Below are positions 17,310 through 25,948 of a DNA stretch of 46,133 bases, in pieces. The notes under the pieces were generated by a model. That model made no database searches. It was not told where the DNA came from and saw only the letters and a program-made list of their open reading frames with translations. Each line of letters starts with the position of its first letter. Position 1 is the stretch's first letter. Source of the stretch: an uncultured Flavobacterium sp. (lineage in GTDB: Bacteria > Bacteroidota > Bacteroidia > Flavobacteriales > Flavobacteriaceae); the NCBI GenBank assembly GCA_937773775.1, contig CALJVL010000032.1, forward strand, positions 1-46,133, read 5' to 3'. Both the position numbers and the translations under genes were made by a program.

Positions 17310-18536
17310 ATGAAAGATTTACTAAAGAAATTTGAAAATAAAGAGCCTGAAATTGTATTTAACTGGAAAGATGCCGAAACTGAAGCCGAAGGGTGGACGG
17401 TGATAAATTCACTTCGTGGCGGCGCAGCTGGTGGTGGTACGAGAATGAGAAAAGGCTTAGATATAAATGAAGTATTGTCTTTAGCAAAAACGATGGAAGT
17501 GAAATTCACAGTTTCTGGACCAGCTATCGGTGGTGCTAAATCTGGAATCAACTTCGACCCAAATGACCCAAGAAAAAAAGGAGTGTTGCAAAGATGGTAT
17601 AAAGCGGTATCTCCATTATTGAAAAGTTATTATGGAACTGGTGGTGATTTGAATGTAGATGAAATTCACGAAGTAATACCCATGACTGAAGAATGTGGGG
17701 TTTGGCATCCGCAAGAAGGCGTTTTTAATGGTCATTTCAAACCTACCGACGCAGATAAAATTAATAGAATTGGTCAATTACGCCAAGGTGTTGTTAAAGT
17801 AATCGAAAACCCTAAATTCTCTCCGGATGTGTCCAAAAAATATACGATAGCCGACATGATCACTGGCTTTGGCGTTGCAGAGGCTGTTCGTCATTTCTAC
17901 TCTATATATGGAGGAGACGTAAAAGGAAAAAAAGCGATTGTGCAAGGATTTGGAAATGTAGGTTCGGCAGCAGCCTTCTATTTAGCTGAAATGGGAGCTA
18001 AAGTCATTGGTATAATCGACAGGGACGGCGGACTGATAAACGAAGAAGGATTCACTTTTGAAGAAATAAGATCTTTGTTCCTTGCAAAAGACGGGAATAA
18101 ATTAGTTGCAGAGAATATGATTCCTTTCGAAGAAATCAATCAAAAAATCTGGACAATTGGTGCTGAAATATTCACACCTTGTGCCGCTTCAAGATTGGTT
18201 ACACAATCTCAAATTGACAGTTTAATCGCTAATGGACTGGAAATTATCTCCTGTGGTGCTAATGTTCCTTTTGCCGATAAAGAAATCTTTTTTGGTTCTA
18301 TAATGGAAGACGTAGACCACAAAGTGAGCTTGATTCCTGACTTTATTTCAAACTGCGGTATGGCGAGAGTTTTTGCTTATTTCATGGAAAAGAAAGTGCA
18401 CATGACTGATGAGGCCATTTTTCAAGACACTTCCGCAACTATAAAAAATGCAGTTCAAAAAGCGCACGAATTAAACAACTCAAAAACCAACATAAGTGCT
18501 ACTGCTTTTGAAATTGCTTTAAAGCAACTAGTTTAA
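17310..18536 (+). CDS. Glu/Leu/Phe/Val family amino acid dehydrogenase
   Basis: An NAD(P)-dependent oxidative deaminase of 408 residues. The N-terminal catalytic domain has the glycine-rich GGAAGGGTRMRKG, then GPAIGGAKSGINFDP with the likely catalytic lysine K77, and GTGGDLNVDE. The C-terminal Rossmann domain has IVQGFGNVGSAAA, followed by IGIIDRDGG. In Flavobacteriia this type is usually listed simply as Glu/Leu/Phe/Val dehydrogenase; amino acid and coenzyme preference cannot be assigned by eye. It has its own promoter and is followed by two hairpins, so it is probably monocistronic. Confidence 0.92.
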   Translation: MKDLLKKFENKEPEIVFNWKDAETEAEGWTVINSLRGGAAGGGTRMRKGLDINEVLSLAKTMEVKFTVSGPAIGGAKSGINFDPNDPRKKGVLQRWYKAVSPLLKSYYGTGGDLNVDEIHEVIPMTEECGVWHPQEGVFNGHFKPTDADKINRIGQLRQGVVKVIENPKFSPDVSKKYTIADMITGFGVAEAVRHFYSIYGGDVKGKKAIVQGFGNVGSAAAFYLAEMGAKVIGIIDRDGGLINEEGFTFEEIRSLFLAKDGNKLVAENMIPFEEINQKIWTIGAEIFTPCAASRLVTQSQIDSLIANGLEIISCGANVPFADKEIFFGSIMEDVDHKVSLIPDFISNCGMARVFAYFMEKKVHMTDEAIFQDTSATIKNAVQKAHELNNSKTNISATAFEIALKQLV

Positions 18537-18588
18537 AAAACAATTTAGGGTCACTTCACTTTTTTAATAGTGCCCAATAATACTAATT

Positions 18589-18640
18589 AATCAGTTCGAT
18601 GAAACCGCATAAACGCGAATTTATTGAACTGATTTTTTTA
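18589..18640 (+). terminator. Probable terminator after amino acid dehydrogenase
   Basis: The stem AATCAGTTC (18589-18597) with GAACTGATT (18626-18634) encloses a long 28-nt loop and is followed by TTTTT. A weaker GGGTCACT / AGTGCCC pairing lies upstream near 18548-18575 without a T-run. Confidence 0.65.
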
Positions 18641-18692
18641 TAAAATATTGAAACTTGAACCCAAGATTCGGAAATACCTCCACAATTAACAC

Positions 18693-18700
18693 TATTTTTG
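18693..18700 (+). promoter_or_regulatory. -7 promoter element (TATTTTTG) for exbB-exbD-tonB
   Basis: A TAnnTTTG match 71 bases before the exbB ATG, giving a leader of about 65 nt. No TTG at the usual -33 distance. Confidence 0.5.
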
Positions 18701-18771
18701 TTTGACATTGTAATCTTAAAAAGTAACAATTTTTATAATATATTAGCGTTTCAATAATAAAGAAAATTTGT

Positions 18772-19476
18772 ATGAGTATATTGCTACAAACGGACAGTTT
18801 GTCTGTTGCACGTGAAAGTTTGGCCGAGGCTGCCCCTGTTGAGAAAACTTTATCAATTATTGAATTATTAACTAGCGGAGGGATTGCGGGTCAGATTATA
18901 ATGACTGCTTTATTCCTTATGTTTTTTGCTGCACTGTACCTTTATTTTGAACGTCTCATGGCAATCAACTCCGCCTCAAAAATTGATAGTAATTTTATGG
19001 GGCAAATCCGAGAAAACATAAGAAATGGTCGCATCGACAATGCTAAAATAGCCTGCGCACATTCTAAATCACCAGTTGCCAGATTAATCGAAAAAGGAAT
19101 TTCAAGAATAGGGAGACCACTTGAGGATATTAATACTGCAATTGAGAATGCCGGAAAGTTAGAAATTTATAAGCTTGAAAAAAATGTAAGTATGCTGGCT
19201 ACCATTTCTGGAGCGGGTCCTATGACTGGTTTCTTGGGAACAGTTGTTGGAATGATACAGGCATTTCATAAAATGGCGAGTGCAGGCGGACAAATTGAGG
19301 TTGGAGCGCTTTCTGAAGGGATCTATACCGCAATGACAACAACAGTAGTTGGACTGGTAGTAGGAATTATTGCCTATGTAGGATATAATCACTTAGTTGT
19401 CAAAACGGATAAAATTGTCCATCAAATGGAAGCTAATGCTGTTGATTTTTTAGATTTATTAAACGATCCAGCATAA
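18772..19476 (+). CDS. exbB: MotA/TolQ/ExbB proton channel family protein
   Basis: An inner membrane subunit of the proton-driven motor that energises TonB-dependent outer membrane transport. The 234-residue chain has three hydrophobic segments: about 36-58 (IIMTALFLMFFAALYLYFE), about 135-158 (the conserved GPMTGFLGTVVGMIQAF) and about 180-205 (TTTVVGLVVGIIAYVGY). The GFLGTVxGM and AMTTTxxGL patterns are diagnostic of ExbB/TolQ. It heads a cluster with exbD (80 bp downstream) and a TonB-like gene (34 bp further). The order ExbB-ExbD-TonB favours ExbB over TolQ, but the functional choice is inferred. Confidence 0.92.
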   Translation: MSILLQTDSLSVARESLAEAAPVEKTLSIIELLTSGGIAGQIIMTALFLMFFAALYLYFERLMAINSASKIDSNFMGQIRENIRNGRIDNAKIACAHSKSPVARLIEKGISRIGRPLEDINTAIENAGKLEIYKLEKNVSMLATISGAGPMTGFLGTVVGMIQAFHKMASAGGQIEVGALSEGIYTAMTTTVVGLVVGIIAYVGYNHLVVKTDKIVHQMEANAVDFLDLLNDPA

Positions 19477-19489
19477 TTACGCAGCTCAC

Positions 19490-19520
19490 GACTAAAAAAC
19501 AAAATTACTAATTTTTAGTC
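19490..19520. other. Hairpin between exbB and exbD
   Basis: A perfect 9-bp stem GACTAAAAA (19490-19498) with TTTTTAGTC (19512-19520) has a 13-nt loop. There is no T-run after it, so it could moderate or stabilise the polycistronic mRNA rather than end it. Confidence 0.5.
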
Positions 19521-19556
19521 TCTGGATATTGCTATAAAAACAAACAAAATCTACTT

Positions 19557-19949
19557 ATGAATTTAAGAGGACGAAATAAAGTTAGTGCCGAATTCAACAT
19601 GTCATCCATGACCGACATTGTATTCTTATTACTTATATTTTTTATGCTAACATCTACCATGGTAACCACAAATGCTTTGGACTTAGTTTTGCCTAAAGCA
19701 CAAGGAAAAACAGACAGCAATAATAACATCGCTGTGAGCATCAATAAAGAATTAGAGTTTTTTATTGACAAAAAGCCAGTATCAGAAATTGAGTTAGAAT
19801 CAAAACTATTGTCGCTTTTTTCGGCAGACAAGACCAAAACTATTATTTTAAGAGCCGAAGAAGGCGTTCCAATTGAGAAAGCAGTCAATGTTTTGGACAT
19901 AGCTAACAGAAACCAAATCAAAGTTGTTTTAGCCGTAAGGCCTAAGTAA
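19557..19949 (+). CDS. exbD: ExbD/TolR family biopolymer transport protein
   Basis: An inner membrane anchored motor subunit of 130 residues. A short cytoplasmic N-terminus is followed by one transmembrane helix (about 19-38) carrying the conserved proton-handling aspartate D20 in MSSMTDIVFLLLIFFML. The periplasmic domain ends with IKVVLAVRPK. It works with ExbB to turn the proton gradient into motion of TonB. It lies in the same transcription unit as exbB and the TonB-like gene, 80 bp after exbB across a hairpin. Confidence 0.93.
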   Translation: MNLRGRNKVSAEFNMSSMTDIVFLLLIFFMLTSTMVTTNALDLVLPKAQGKTDSNNNIAVSINKELEFFIDKKPVSEIELESKLLSLFSADKTKTIILRAEEGVPIEKAVNVLDIANRNQIKVVLAVRPK

Positions 19950-19983
19950 GCTTTAGTTGACCTCCAAAAAAGACGGATTCTAC

Positions 19984-20775
19984 ATGAAATATTTAGAAAC
20001 AGAAGAAGAAAAAAAATCATTTGTCATCACATCAGTTCTTTTTGTGGTCATGTTTGTATTGTTTTTTTATTTAGGATTAACTTCTTTAGACCCTCCCCCT
20101 GAAAATGGAATTGCGATAAACTTTGGAACAACTGAGTTTGGATCGGGAGATGTTCAGCCCACTGAGGCCATCCAATCGGCTCCCAAAGCTACCGCTGCAA
20201 AACAGGCTGCATCGAGTGAGGACGAAATACTTTCTCAAGACATAGAGGAAGCAGTAGTAATGAAGCAAGTCAAAAAAGCGCAGCCAACTAAAGAAATAGC
20301 AAAACAAGAAGTTAGGCCAAAAGAGAGTCCAAAACCTTCAAAAAGCACGTCAGATGCACTATCCAGCTTGATAAATGGCCCCAAGTCCGACGGAAAAGCA
20401 AGAGGCAGCGAAGGCAACGACAATGTTTCAGGCGATAAAGGAAGTTTGAATGGAGACCCTTATGCAAACAGCTATTATGGTTCTGGGAGCGCAACTGGAA
20501 GCGGAATTGGCTGGGGCTTGAATAGCAGAAATATCAGCTCACGAGGAAAAGAAGTGCAAAAATGCAATGAATTTGGCACTGTTGTAGTACAAATAACGGT
20601 GAACAGAAACGGGAATGTTATTGCTGCTAAATATACCAAGGGAACTACAAATACAAGCCCATGCCTTGTAGAGCCAGCATTGGCTACAGCCAGAAAGTAT
20701 AAATGGCAAGCTGATGCGAACGCACCACAAACCCAAATAGGATTTATCACCGTTAACTTTAAACTAGGCGAGTAG
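19984..20775 (+). CDS. TonB family energy transducer
   Basis: A TonB-like protein of 263 residues. A short charged cytoplasmic start (MKYLETEEEKKSF) is followed by one membrane helix (about 15-36, VITSVLFVVMFVLFFYLGL), a long lysine/serine/glutamate-rich periplasmic spacer (about 60-150) and a glycine/serine-rich stretch. The C-terminal domain has GTVVVQITVNRNGNV and ends in a TonB-C style strand, GFITVNFKL. A TTG at 19957 would add 9 residues, but ATG 19984 gives the usual family N-terminus. It follows exbD by 34 bp and precedes folC by 20 bp, so folC is probably read through from this unit. Confidence 0.85.
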   Translation: MKYLETEEEKKSFVITSVLFVVMFVLFFYLGLTSLDPPPENGIAINFGTTEFGSGDVQPTEAIQSAPKATAAKQAASSEDEILSQDIEEAVVMKQVKKAQPTKEIAKQEVRPKESPKPSKSTSDALSSLINGPKSDGKARGSEGNDNVSGDKGSLNGDPYANSYYGSGSATGSGIGWGLNSRNISSRGKEVQKCNEFGTVVVQITVNRNGNVIAAKYTKGTTNTSPCLVEPALATARKYKWQADANAPQTQIGFITVNFKLGE

Positions 20776-20795
20776 TTATCAAAAAATCAAAAACA

Positions 20796-22031
20796 ATGAA
20801 CTATCAAGAAACTACAGAATGGATGTTTTATCAACTTCCTATGTATCAACTTCAGGGTGCGTCGGCCTATAAAAAAGATTTAACAAACATACAGCTGCTG
20901 GTCAATCATCTTGGTAATCCACATACAAATTTAAAATGCATCCATGTAGCAGGTACTAATGGCAAAGGTTCAACTTCCCACATGTTATCTTCCATATTAC
21001 AAGAAGCTGGCTATAAAGTCGGACTACATACTTCTCCTCATTTAAAAGATTTTCGGGAACGAATCAAGATTAACGGCATAGAAATTTCAGAAGAATTTGT
21101 CTGTGATTTTATCAATAAAAACAAAGGCTTTTTTGAATCTAATGACATCAGCTTTTTCGAAATGAGTGTTGGTCTTGCATTTGATTATTTTTTTAAAGAG
21201 AACGTTGATATTGCAATTATTGAAGTTGGAATGGGCGGAAGACTCGATGCTACGAATATTATCACACCGCTTGTATCAGTAATTACTAATATTGGACTCG
21301 ATCACACGCAATTTCTTGGAAACACCATCGAACTCATCGCATTCGAGAAAGCAGGTATCATCAAGAACAGAATACCTGTGGTAATTGGAGAATACACAAC
21401 TGAAACAAAAGAAGTCTTTATAAAAAAAGCTAAAGAATGTATTTCCGACATTTATTTTGCTCAAGATTTAATTTCAAAAACATATCCATCGGACCTAACA
21501 GGGGACTATCAAATACTCAATAAAAAAACCGCTCTTCTGACTGTCAATATCCTAAATGCACAGACGGCATTTAATGTTAGCCCAATCAATATTGAAAAAG
21601 GACTCTTACATGTGACGAAAAACACGGGGCTTCAAGGGAGATGGCAACAATTAGGAAACGCACCAAAAGTCATCTGTGATACGGCCCACAACAGAGAGGG
21701 CTTACATATTGTACTGAGACAAATTCAAAAAGAAACTTTTGAAAAATTACATATTGTATTGGGAGTTGTTAACGACAAAGACCTAAATCAAATACTCCCA
21801 TTGTTTCCTAAAGATGCCATTTACTATTTCTGTAAGCCCAACATTCCTCGTGGCTTAGACTCTTCCGTTTTACAGAAAAACGCACTAAACTTCGACCTTC
21901 ACGGCAAAACATATGCTTCCGTACCTGAAGCTTATTCCTTCGCTAGGAAGAACTCCACAAAAGACGACTTTATATTTATTGGCGGAAGCACTTTTGTAGT
22001 CGCTGAATTAGCTTTAAACGAAAGACTTTAA
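20796..22031 (+). CDS. folC: Dihydrofolate synthase / folylpolyglutamate synthase
   Basis: A cytosolic Mur-ligase-fold enzyme that adds glutamate to dihydropteroate and to folates using ATP. It has 411 residues. The P-loop is HVAGTNGKGSTSHML (50-64, with K57), followed by LHTSPHLKDFRERI, the family motif EVGMGGRLDATNI, LDHTQFLG, and the C-terminal-domain sequence CDTAHNREG typical of FolC. The ATG is 20 bp after the TonB-like stop codon with no terminator between, so it probably belongs to the exbB-exbD-tonB transcript although unrelated in function. Confidence 0.95.
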   Translation: MNYQETTEWMFYQLPMYQLQGASAYKKDLTNIQLLVNHLGNPHTNLKCIHVAGTNGKGSTSHMLSSILQEAGYKVGLHTSPHLKDFRERIKINGIEISEEFVCDFINKNKGFFESNDISFFEMSVGLAFDYFFKENVDIAIIEVGMGGRLDATNIITPLVSVITNIGLDHTQFLGNTIELIAFEKAGIIKNRIPVVIGEYTTETKEVFIKKAKECISDIYFAQDLISKTYPSDLTGDYQILNKKTALLTVNILNAQTAFNVSPINIEKGLLHVTKNTGLQGRWQQLGNAPKVICDTAHNREGLHIVLRQIQKETFEKLHIVLGVVNDKDLNQILPLFPKDAIYYFCKPNIPRGLDSSVLQKNALNFDLHGKTYASVPEAYSFARKNSTKDDFIFIGGSTFVVAELALNERL

Positions 22032-22156
22032 ACTACTTTCTTGTCTCGAATAAAACATCCTTCAAAAATCTAATCTATTTGCTGTTGATGTGCTGCAAGT
22101 ATCCGTACTAATGAGCGTCAAAATACGTATTCAAAAAACCAAAAAAATTATACACT

Positions 22157-22389
22157 ATGGTAACCGCTTAAAATTTAGATGCTGATGGAAAAGACTGGAA
22201 CAAAATGCATCCAAAATACCGCTTGCCTAAACAAGATCAAGGAAAAGCATTGATGGCTGTATTGAGCGAGAACTTTACAAGTATACCGAGCAATTATATG
22301 TACTATGTAACCCTACTTTACGTAAATTTTTTGTCGCGGCTCATACAACCCCTGGTTTCAAAGGACAAATTAATCTTTTTAGTTTTTAA
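22157..22389 (+). pseudogene. Decayed gene fragment of unknown family
   Basis: From ATG 22157 the frame reads MVTA, an in-frame TAA, then NLDADGKDWNKMHPKYRLP and on to VLSENF at 22276. A one-base shift there continues as YKYTEQLYVLCNPTLRK, then FFVAAHTTPGFKG, and ends QINLFSF with a stop at 22387. Restored, this would be about 77 residues of balanced, protein-like composition broken by one nonsense codon and one frameshift. I do not recognise the family. The ATG-started remainder at 22205-22426 is not likely to be a real gene by itself, because its tail is the shifted frame. Confidence 0.5.
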
Positions 22390-22465
22390 ATACTATTACA
22401 ACAAATTAAAAATCAGTCGAATATAACTTCGCTAAAAAAATAATTAAAATTTATATATAAATGTT

Positions 22466-22495
22466 TTGCATAAGCGAAAAACTAATCTATATTTG
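22466..22495 (+). promoter_or_regulatory. Consensus promoter (TTG-N19-TATATTTG) for tRNA-Val
   Basis: -33 TTG at 22466-22468, 19-base spacer, -7 TATATTTG at 22488-22495. The tRNA begins 40 bases downstream. One of the best full matches in the window, along with the porV promoter. Confidence 0.8.
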
Positions 22496-22534
22496 CACTC
22501 GCAATAAGGAAATGAAAATTACCAAATTGAAGTA

Positions 22535-22609
22535 GGGCAATTAGCTCAGCTGGTTCAGAGCACCTCGTTTACACCGAGGGGGTCGGGGGTTCGAACCCCT
22601 CATTGCCCA
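22535..22609 (+). tRNA. tRNA-Val (anticodon TAC)
   Basis: A complete cloverleaf. The acceptor stem is GGGCAAT (22535-22541) with ATTGCCC (22602-22608) and discriminator A. The D-stem starts at GCTC, the anticodon stem is CCTCG/CGAGG around loop TTTACAC (22568-22574) with anticodon TAC at 22570-22572, and the T-arm contains GTTCGAA. The CCA end is not encoded. It is a single gene with its own promoter and terminator. Confidence 0.97.
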
Positions 22610-22615
22610 CAAAAA

Positions 22616-22643
22616 ACTCCATTAGAAATAATGGAGTTTTTTT
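22616..22643 (+). terminator. Intrinsic terminator after tRNA-Val
   Basis: A perfect 9-bp stem (22616-22624 with 22629-22637) is closed by a GAAA tetraloop and followed by a T-run, only 7 bases past the tRNA. Confidence 0.92.
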
Positions 22644-22785
22644 ATGCAAAATAGTTTCGAAACAAGTCCGATAATGAAAAGACACACGAAAGAAACCCCT
22701 AATTCCGTCCCCCAAGTATAGTGTAAAAAAAACAACTTCAAATTACATAATCGATGCAGCCTTCTTTTACTCTAAAAATTTGGTT

Positions 22786-24072
22786 TTAAGACAGGTATTC
22801 CATCGTTCTCTCCAATGCCATTCCTCGTGAACCTTTGATGAGAATTATACTATTCTCTATTTTGGTCTCTTTCATAAAATCAGAAAAGTCCCCAAATGTT
22901 TCATAAAAACCAAAATGTGGATTATTGATTTTATTTGCATAAAATGCAGTCCCAACGAAAAAACACTTAACCGAATTCTGATTTGAAAGCAGTTTAATAA
23001 TCTCAATATGTTCCTTCTGACTCTCATCACCCAATTCAAACATATCTCCCAAAATAACCACTTTATTAAGTTTTTCCAATTGCAAGAAATTCTCAATAGC
23101 TACAACCATACTGCTTGGATTGGCGTTATAAGCGTCCAAGATAATCTCGTTGGTTCCCTTCGATACTAATTGGGACCTATTGTTCTCCGGGACATAACTC
23201 TCCAAAGCCTCTTTAATAGACAAATCATCCACTCCAAAGAATTTACCTATGGTCACAGCGGCGCTTACATTATTGGCGTTATAAAAGCCTATTAAATTTG
23301 ATTTAATCGTGATATTTGAATAACAAACCTCCACAAAAGGATCTGCCTTAACAGATTTAATTTGCAAGTCTGCTCTCTCATTATTTATTCCAAACGAATA
23401 CGACCTTAAGCTTTTTGACCTTTCCACCTGAATTGAATCTTCCAGATTCACGAACGCTAACATATCATTATTAGAAAGATAGTGATACAGTTCGCTTTTT
23501 CCTTCGATAACGCCCGCAACACCGCCAAATCCTTCCAGATGCGCTTTACCAAAATTAGTTATATAACCAAAATCAGGCTTAGCTAAGTCGCAGAGAAACT
23601 CTATTTCTTTTTTATGATTAGCTCCCATTTCCACAATCCCAATTTCAGTTTGTGAATTAAAGGAAAGTAACGTTAAAGGAACTCCTATATGGTTGTTTAA
23701 GTTCCCTACTGTCGCCATTGTGTCATACTTCATCGATAAGACTACATGAATCAATTCTTTAGTCGTTGTCTTCCCATTACTTCCTGTTAACGTAATTATC
23801 GGTAAATTTAGATATATTCTATGAAATTTCGCAAGTTCCTGCAATGCAAATAGACTGTCTTCTACCAAAACTGTTCTTTCGTCAATATAAAAAGACGCGT
23901 CATCAATAATTACAAAAGAAGCACCTTTGACCAAGGCTTCCTCAGCGAATGTGTTCGCATCAAAACGCTCTCCTCTTATGGCAACAAATAGTGAATTTGA
24001 CTCTATTTTTCGTGTATCGATCGAAACTGATTTGCATTTCAAAAACAAACTATGAATGTACTTAATATCCAT
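22786..24072 (-). CDS. murF: UDP-N-acetylmuramoyl-tripeptide--D-alanyl-D-alanine ligase
   Basis: A cytosolic Mur ligase adding D-Ala-D-Ala to the UDP-MurNAc tripeptide. It has 428 residues. The N-terminal domain carries VSIDTRKIESNSLFVAIRG, the MurF-type uridine-binding region. The P-loop is TLTGSNGKTTTKE (94-106), and the middle domain has VEMGANHKKEI and ITNFGKAHLEGFG. The C-terminal domain has ILDAYNANPSSM and ILGDMFELGDES, both typical of MurF. It follows gldJ on the same strand (63 bp gap with a terminator between). The murF-gldJ adjacency is common in Flavobacterium. It is not in a dcw cluster here. Confidence 0.96.
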   Translation of the reverse strand: MDIKYIHSLFLKCKSVSIDTRKIESNSLFVAIRGERFDANTFAEEALVKGASFVIIDDASFYIDERTVLVEDSLFALQELAKFHRIYLNLPIITLTGSNGKTTTKELIHVVLSMKYDTMATVGNLNNHIGVPLTLLSFNSQTEIGIVEMGANHKKEIEFLCDLAKPDFGYITNFGKAHLEGFGGVAGVIEGKSELYHYLSNNDMLAFVNLEDSIQVERSKSLRSYSFGINNERADLQIKSVKADPFVEVCYSNITIKSNLIGFYNANNVSAAVTIGKFFGVDDLSIKEALESYVPENNRSQLVSKGTNEIILDAYNANPSSMVVAIENFLQLEKLNKVVILGDMFELGDESQKEHIEIIKLLSNQNSVKCFFVGTAFYANKINNPHFGFYETFGDFSDFMKETKIENSIILIKGSRGMALERTMEYLS

Positions 24073-24084
24073 TTAAAAAATATT

Positions 24085-24113
24085 TAAAAAAAAAGCCCTA
24101 ATTAAAGGGCTTT
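24085..24113 (-). terminator. Intrinsic terminator after gldJ
   Basis: The stem AAAGCCCT (24092-24099) with AGGGCTTT (24106-24113) has a 6-nt loop. On the minus strand it is followed by a T-run. It sits between gldJ and murF. Confidence 0.85.
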
Positions 24114-24135
24114 CATATTAGTATATGAGACTAAA

Positions 24136-25821
24136 TTAATTTCTTGGAGTTTTTCTTTTTTCTGCTTTTGGTCCTACCTTAGACATCGCGCATCTAAATC
24201 CAATGTAGTCAGTAGCCATATCTTGCGGAAAATATCTTCTTTGAGCTGGATCTAGCCAATAAGCCCTGTCTCTCCAAGAACCTCCTTTATAAACTCTTAC
24301 TTCATCATTTATTAAGGTCGTTCTTTCGTTTGACACATCGTATTTCCTTACCATTCTTCCTAAACTGTCTGTAGTAACATTATGTTTTGGCGAGTTATAC
24401 ATGTTCTTACTATTTTTTTCTTTATCAGTATCTGACTCCGAAGGTCCAAACTTATAATATTTAGAAGATTGCTTGTCACCATCTCTGTAGTTAATATTAT
24501 TACTTTTATCAAAGTTTTGCCTCAAATAAGTTTCGTCTTGATCAACTGGAACTTGGGCAATTTGACCTGGAAAACTTCTGACAATTACTTTACCATTACT
24601 TAAAGTATCCATCTTCATTGTCTCTAGAGTAACGATTTCGACTTTTCCATCTTCTCCAATTTTATTCTTAGTGTAACGATTTCCTCTAAAATAATTAAAA
24701 TCATTTGACTCGTTATCGATAATTGGTCTGTAAACATCCAGTACCCATTCTGCTACATTTCCCGCCATATCATATAACCCAAAATCATTAGCCGGATATT
24801 TCTTAACTTCGTTAGTTATATCTGCACCATCATCAGACCATCCAGCTATACCACCGTAATCTCCATTTCCTTGTTTAAAATTAGCTAACTGATCTCCTTT
24901 ATTTTGTCTCTTCCCTGAGCGGGTATAGCTTCCTGACCAAGGATATTTTTTTTGCCCCTTATATATGTTATACTCTCTTTGTCCCACATCGGCTGCAGCA
25001 GCATATTCCCATTCTGCTTCAGTTGGAAGCCTGTATTCGGGCAGAAGGATTCCTGATGAACGTTGCGCATAAACATCTTTTTGTTCTATTACTGTACCGC
25101 CTTTTCCAGTTTTAGGACTTTTTCTGGCTCCTTTTGCGCCTTTCAAAACAATCTCTTCATTTCCACCATAAGTCATTGTTGGTGCTTTCAAGTATGTTTC
25201 AGTACTAAAAGAAGCTTCTGCAGTAACATCTTGTGTTTTTGCATTCTTTTTTAAGAACCCCCGTTTCTCTAATATGGCTTCATTAACACGCTCTGTTCTC
25301 CACTGACTAAACTCCACTGCTTGAATCCAATTAACGCCAACGACAGGGTAGCTTGCATAGGCAGGGTGTCTTAGATAGTTATTAGTCATGGTTTCATTGT
25401 AACCTAATCTATTTCTCCAAACTAAAGTATCTGGTGAAGCACCTGCATATATATGTTTATAATTATCTTCAGTGGGAGGGAAAACATCTTTTAACCAATC
25501 TAAATATTCTAGGTACATAAAGTTTGTCACTTCTGTTTCGTCCATATAGAATGATTGTACGTGCTGTTGAGTAGGAGTATTGTTCCAATCGTGCATCACA
25601 TCATCTTGTACTTTACCCATTGTAAAAGTACCGCCTTCAACAAAAACTAATCCAGGACCAGCTTCTGGTTTCTTGCTGCTGGAAACCCTTTTACTATCGA
25701 CGTCCCAACCCGTACCTCTTGATGCGCCTTTTGAACTAGAATTCTTACTGCAACTCGTGAATCCAATTATAATTATCATCGATAACACTAATCGTAAGGC
25801 TATAACTTTATTTACTTTCAT
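24136..25821 (-). CDS. gldJ: Gliding motility lipoprotein GldJ
   Basis: A lipoprotein required in Flavobacterium for gliding and for stability of the GldK-linked T9SS apparatus. It has 561 residues. The signal peptide MKVNKVIALRLVLSMIIIIG leads to a lipobox FTSC with the acylated cysteine at C24. The rest is a formylglycine-generating-enzyme-like (sulfatase-modifying) domain from about 57 onward: FVEGGTFTMG, DETEVTNFMYLEYL, YRLPTEAEWEYAA, YDMAGNVAEWVLDVY, VYKGGSWRDRAYWL and DYIGFRCAMS at the end. A long insertion lies between the WEYAA and GGSW elements. Catalysis is not expected; the domain is structural in GldJ/GldK. It is divergent from porU, as known for F. johnsoniae, and downstream is murF. 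Confidence 0.95.
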   Translation of the reverse strand: MKVNKVIALRLVLSMIIIIGFTSCSKNSSSKGASRGTGWDVDSKRVSSSKKPEAGPGLVFVEGGTFTMGKVQDDVMHDWNNTPTQQHVQSFYMDETEVTNFMYLEYLDWLKDVFPPTEDNYKHIYAGASPDTLVWRNRLGYNETMTNNYLRHPAYASYPVVGVNWIQAVEFSQWRTERVNEAILEKRGFLKKNAKTQDVTAEASFSTETYLKAPTMTYGGNEEIVLKGAKGARKSPKTGKGGTVIEQKDVYAQRSSGILLPEYRLPTEAEWEYAAAADVGQREYNIYKGQKKYPWSGSYTRSGKRQNKGDQLANFKQGNGDYGGIAGWSDDGADITNEVKKYPANDFGLYDMAGNVAEWVLDVYRPIIDNESNDFNYFRGNRYTKNKIGEDGKVEIVTLETMKMDTLSNGKVIVRSFPGQIAQVPVDQDETYLRQNFDKSNNINYRDGDKQSSKYYKFGPSESDTDKEKNSKNMYNSPKHNVTTDSLGRMVRKYDVSNERTTLINDEVRVYKGGSWRDRAYWLDPAQRRYFPQDMATDYIGFRCAMSKVGPKAEKRKTPRN

Positions 25822-25905
25822 ACTGTTTTAAAGGTAATAATTTAAGTGCTGCAATATAATAATTAACCATTAATCAACAACACCATATTGAACAAATTTC
25901 TTTTG

Positions 25906-25929
25906 ACGGATTATATATAACGGATTATA
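25906..25929. repeat. Direct repeat ACGGATTATA x2 in gldJ-porU divergent region
   Basis: Two exact copies of ACGGATTATA at 25906-25915 and 25920-25929, 14 bp apart (more than one helix turn), in the 210-bp region between divergent gldJ and porU, just downstream (in the gldJ direction) of the putative gldJ -7 element. Could be an operator; not recognised. Confidence 0.5.
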
Positions 25930-25940
25930 CAAACCGAACG

Positions 25941-25948
25941 CAAATTTA
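25941..25948 (-). promoter_or_regulatory. -7 element (TAAATTTG on minus strand) for gldJ
   Basis: A perfect TAnnTTTG on the minus strand, about 120 bases before the gldJ ATG, implying a leader of about 115 nt. No -33 partner at canonical spacing. Confidence 0.45.

Noticed and set aside
19957..19983. TTG start for the TonB-like protein
   Set aside because: ATG 19984 gives the usual short charged N-terminus before the membrane helix; the TTG adds residues with no family support.
22205..22426. 73-residue gene starting at ATG 22205
   Set aside because: The same frame continues upstream past a stop with coding-like sequence, and its C-terminal half is the shifted version of a better frame; it is part of a pseudogene, not a gene.
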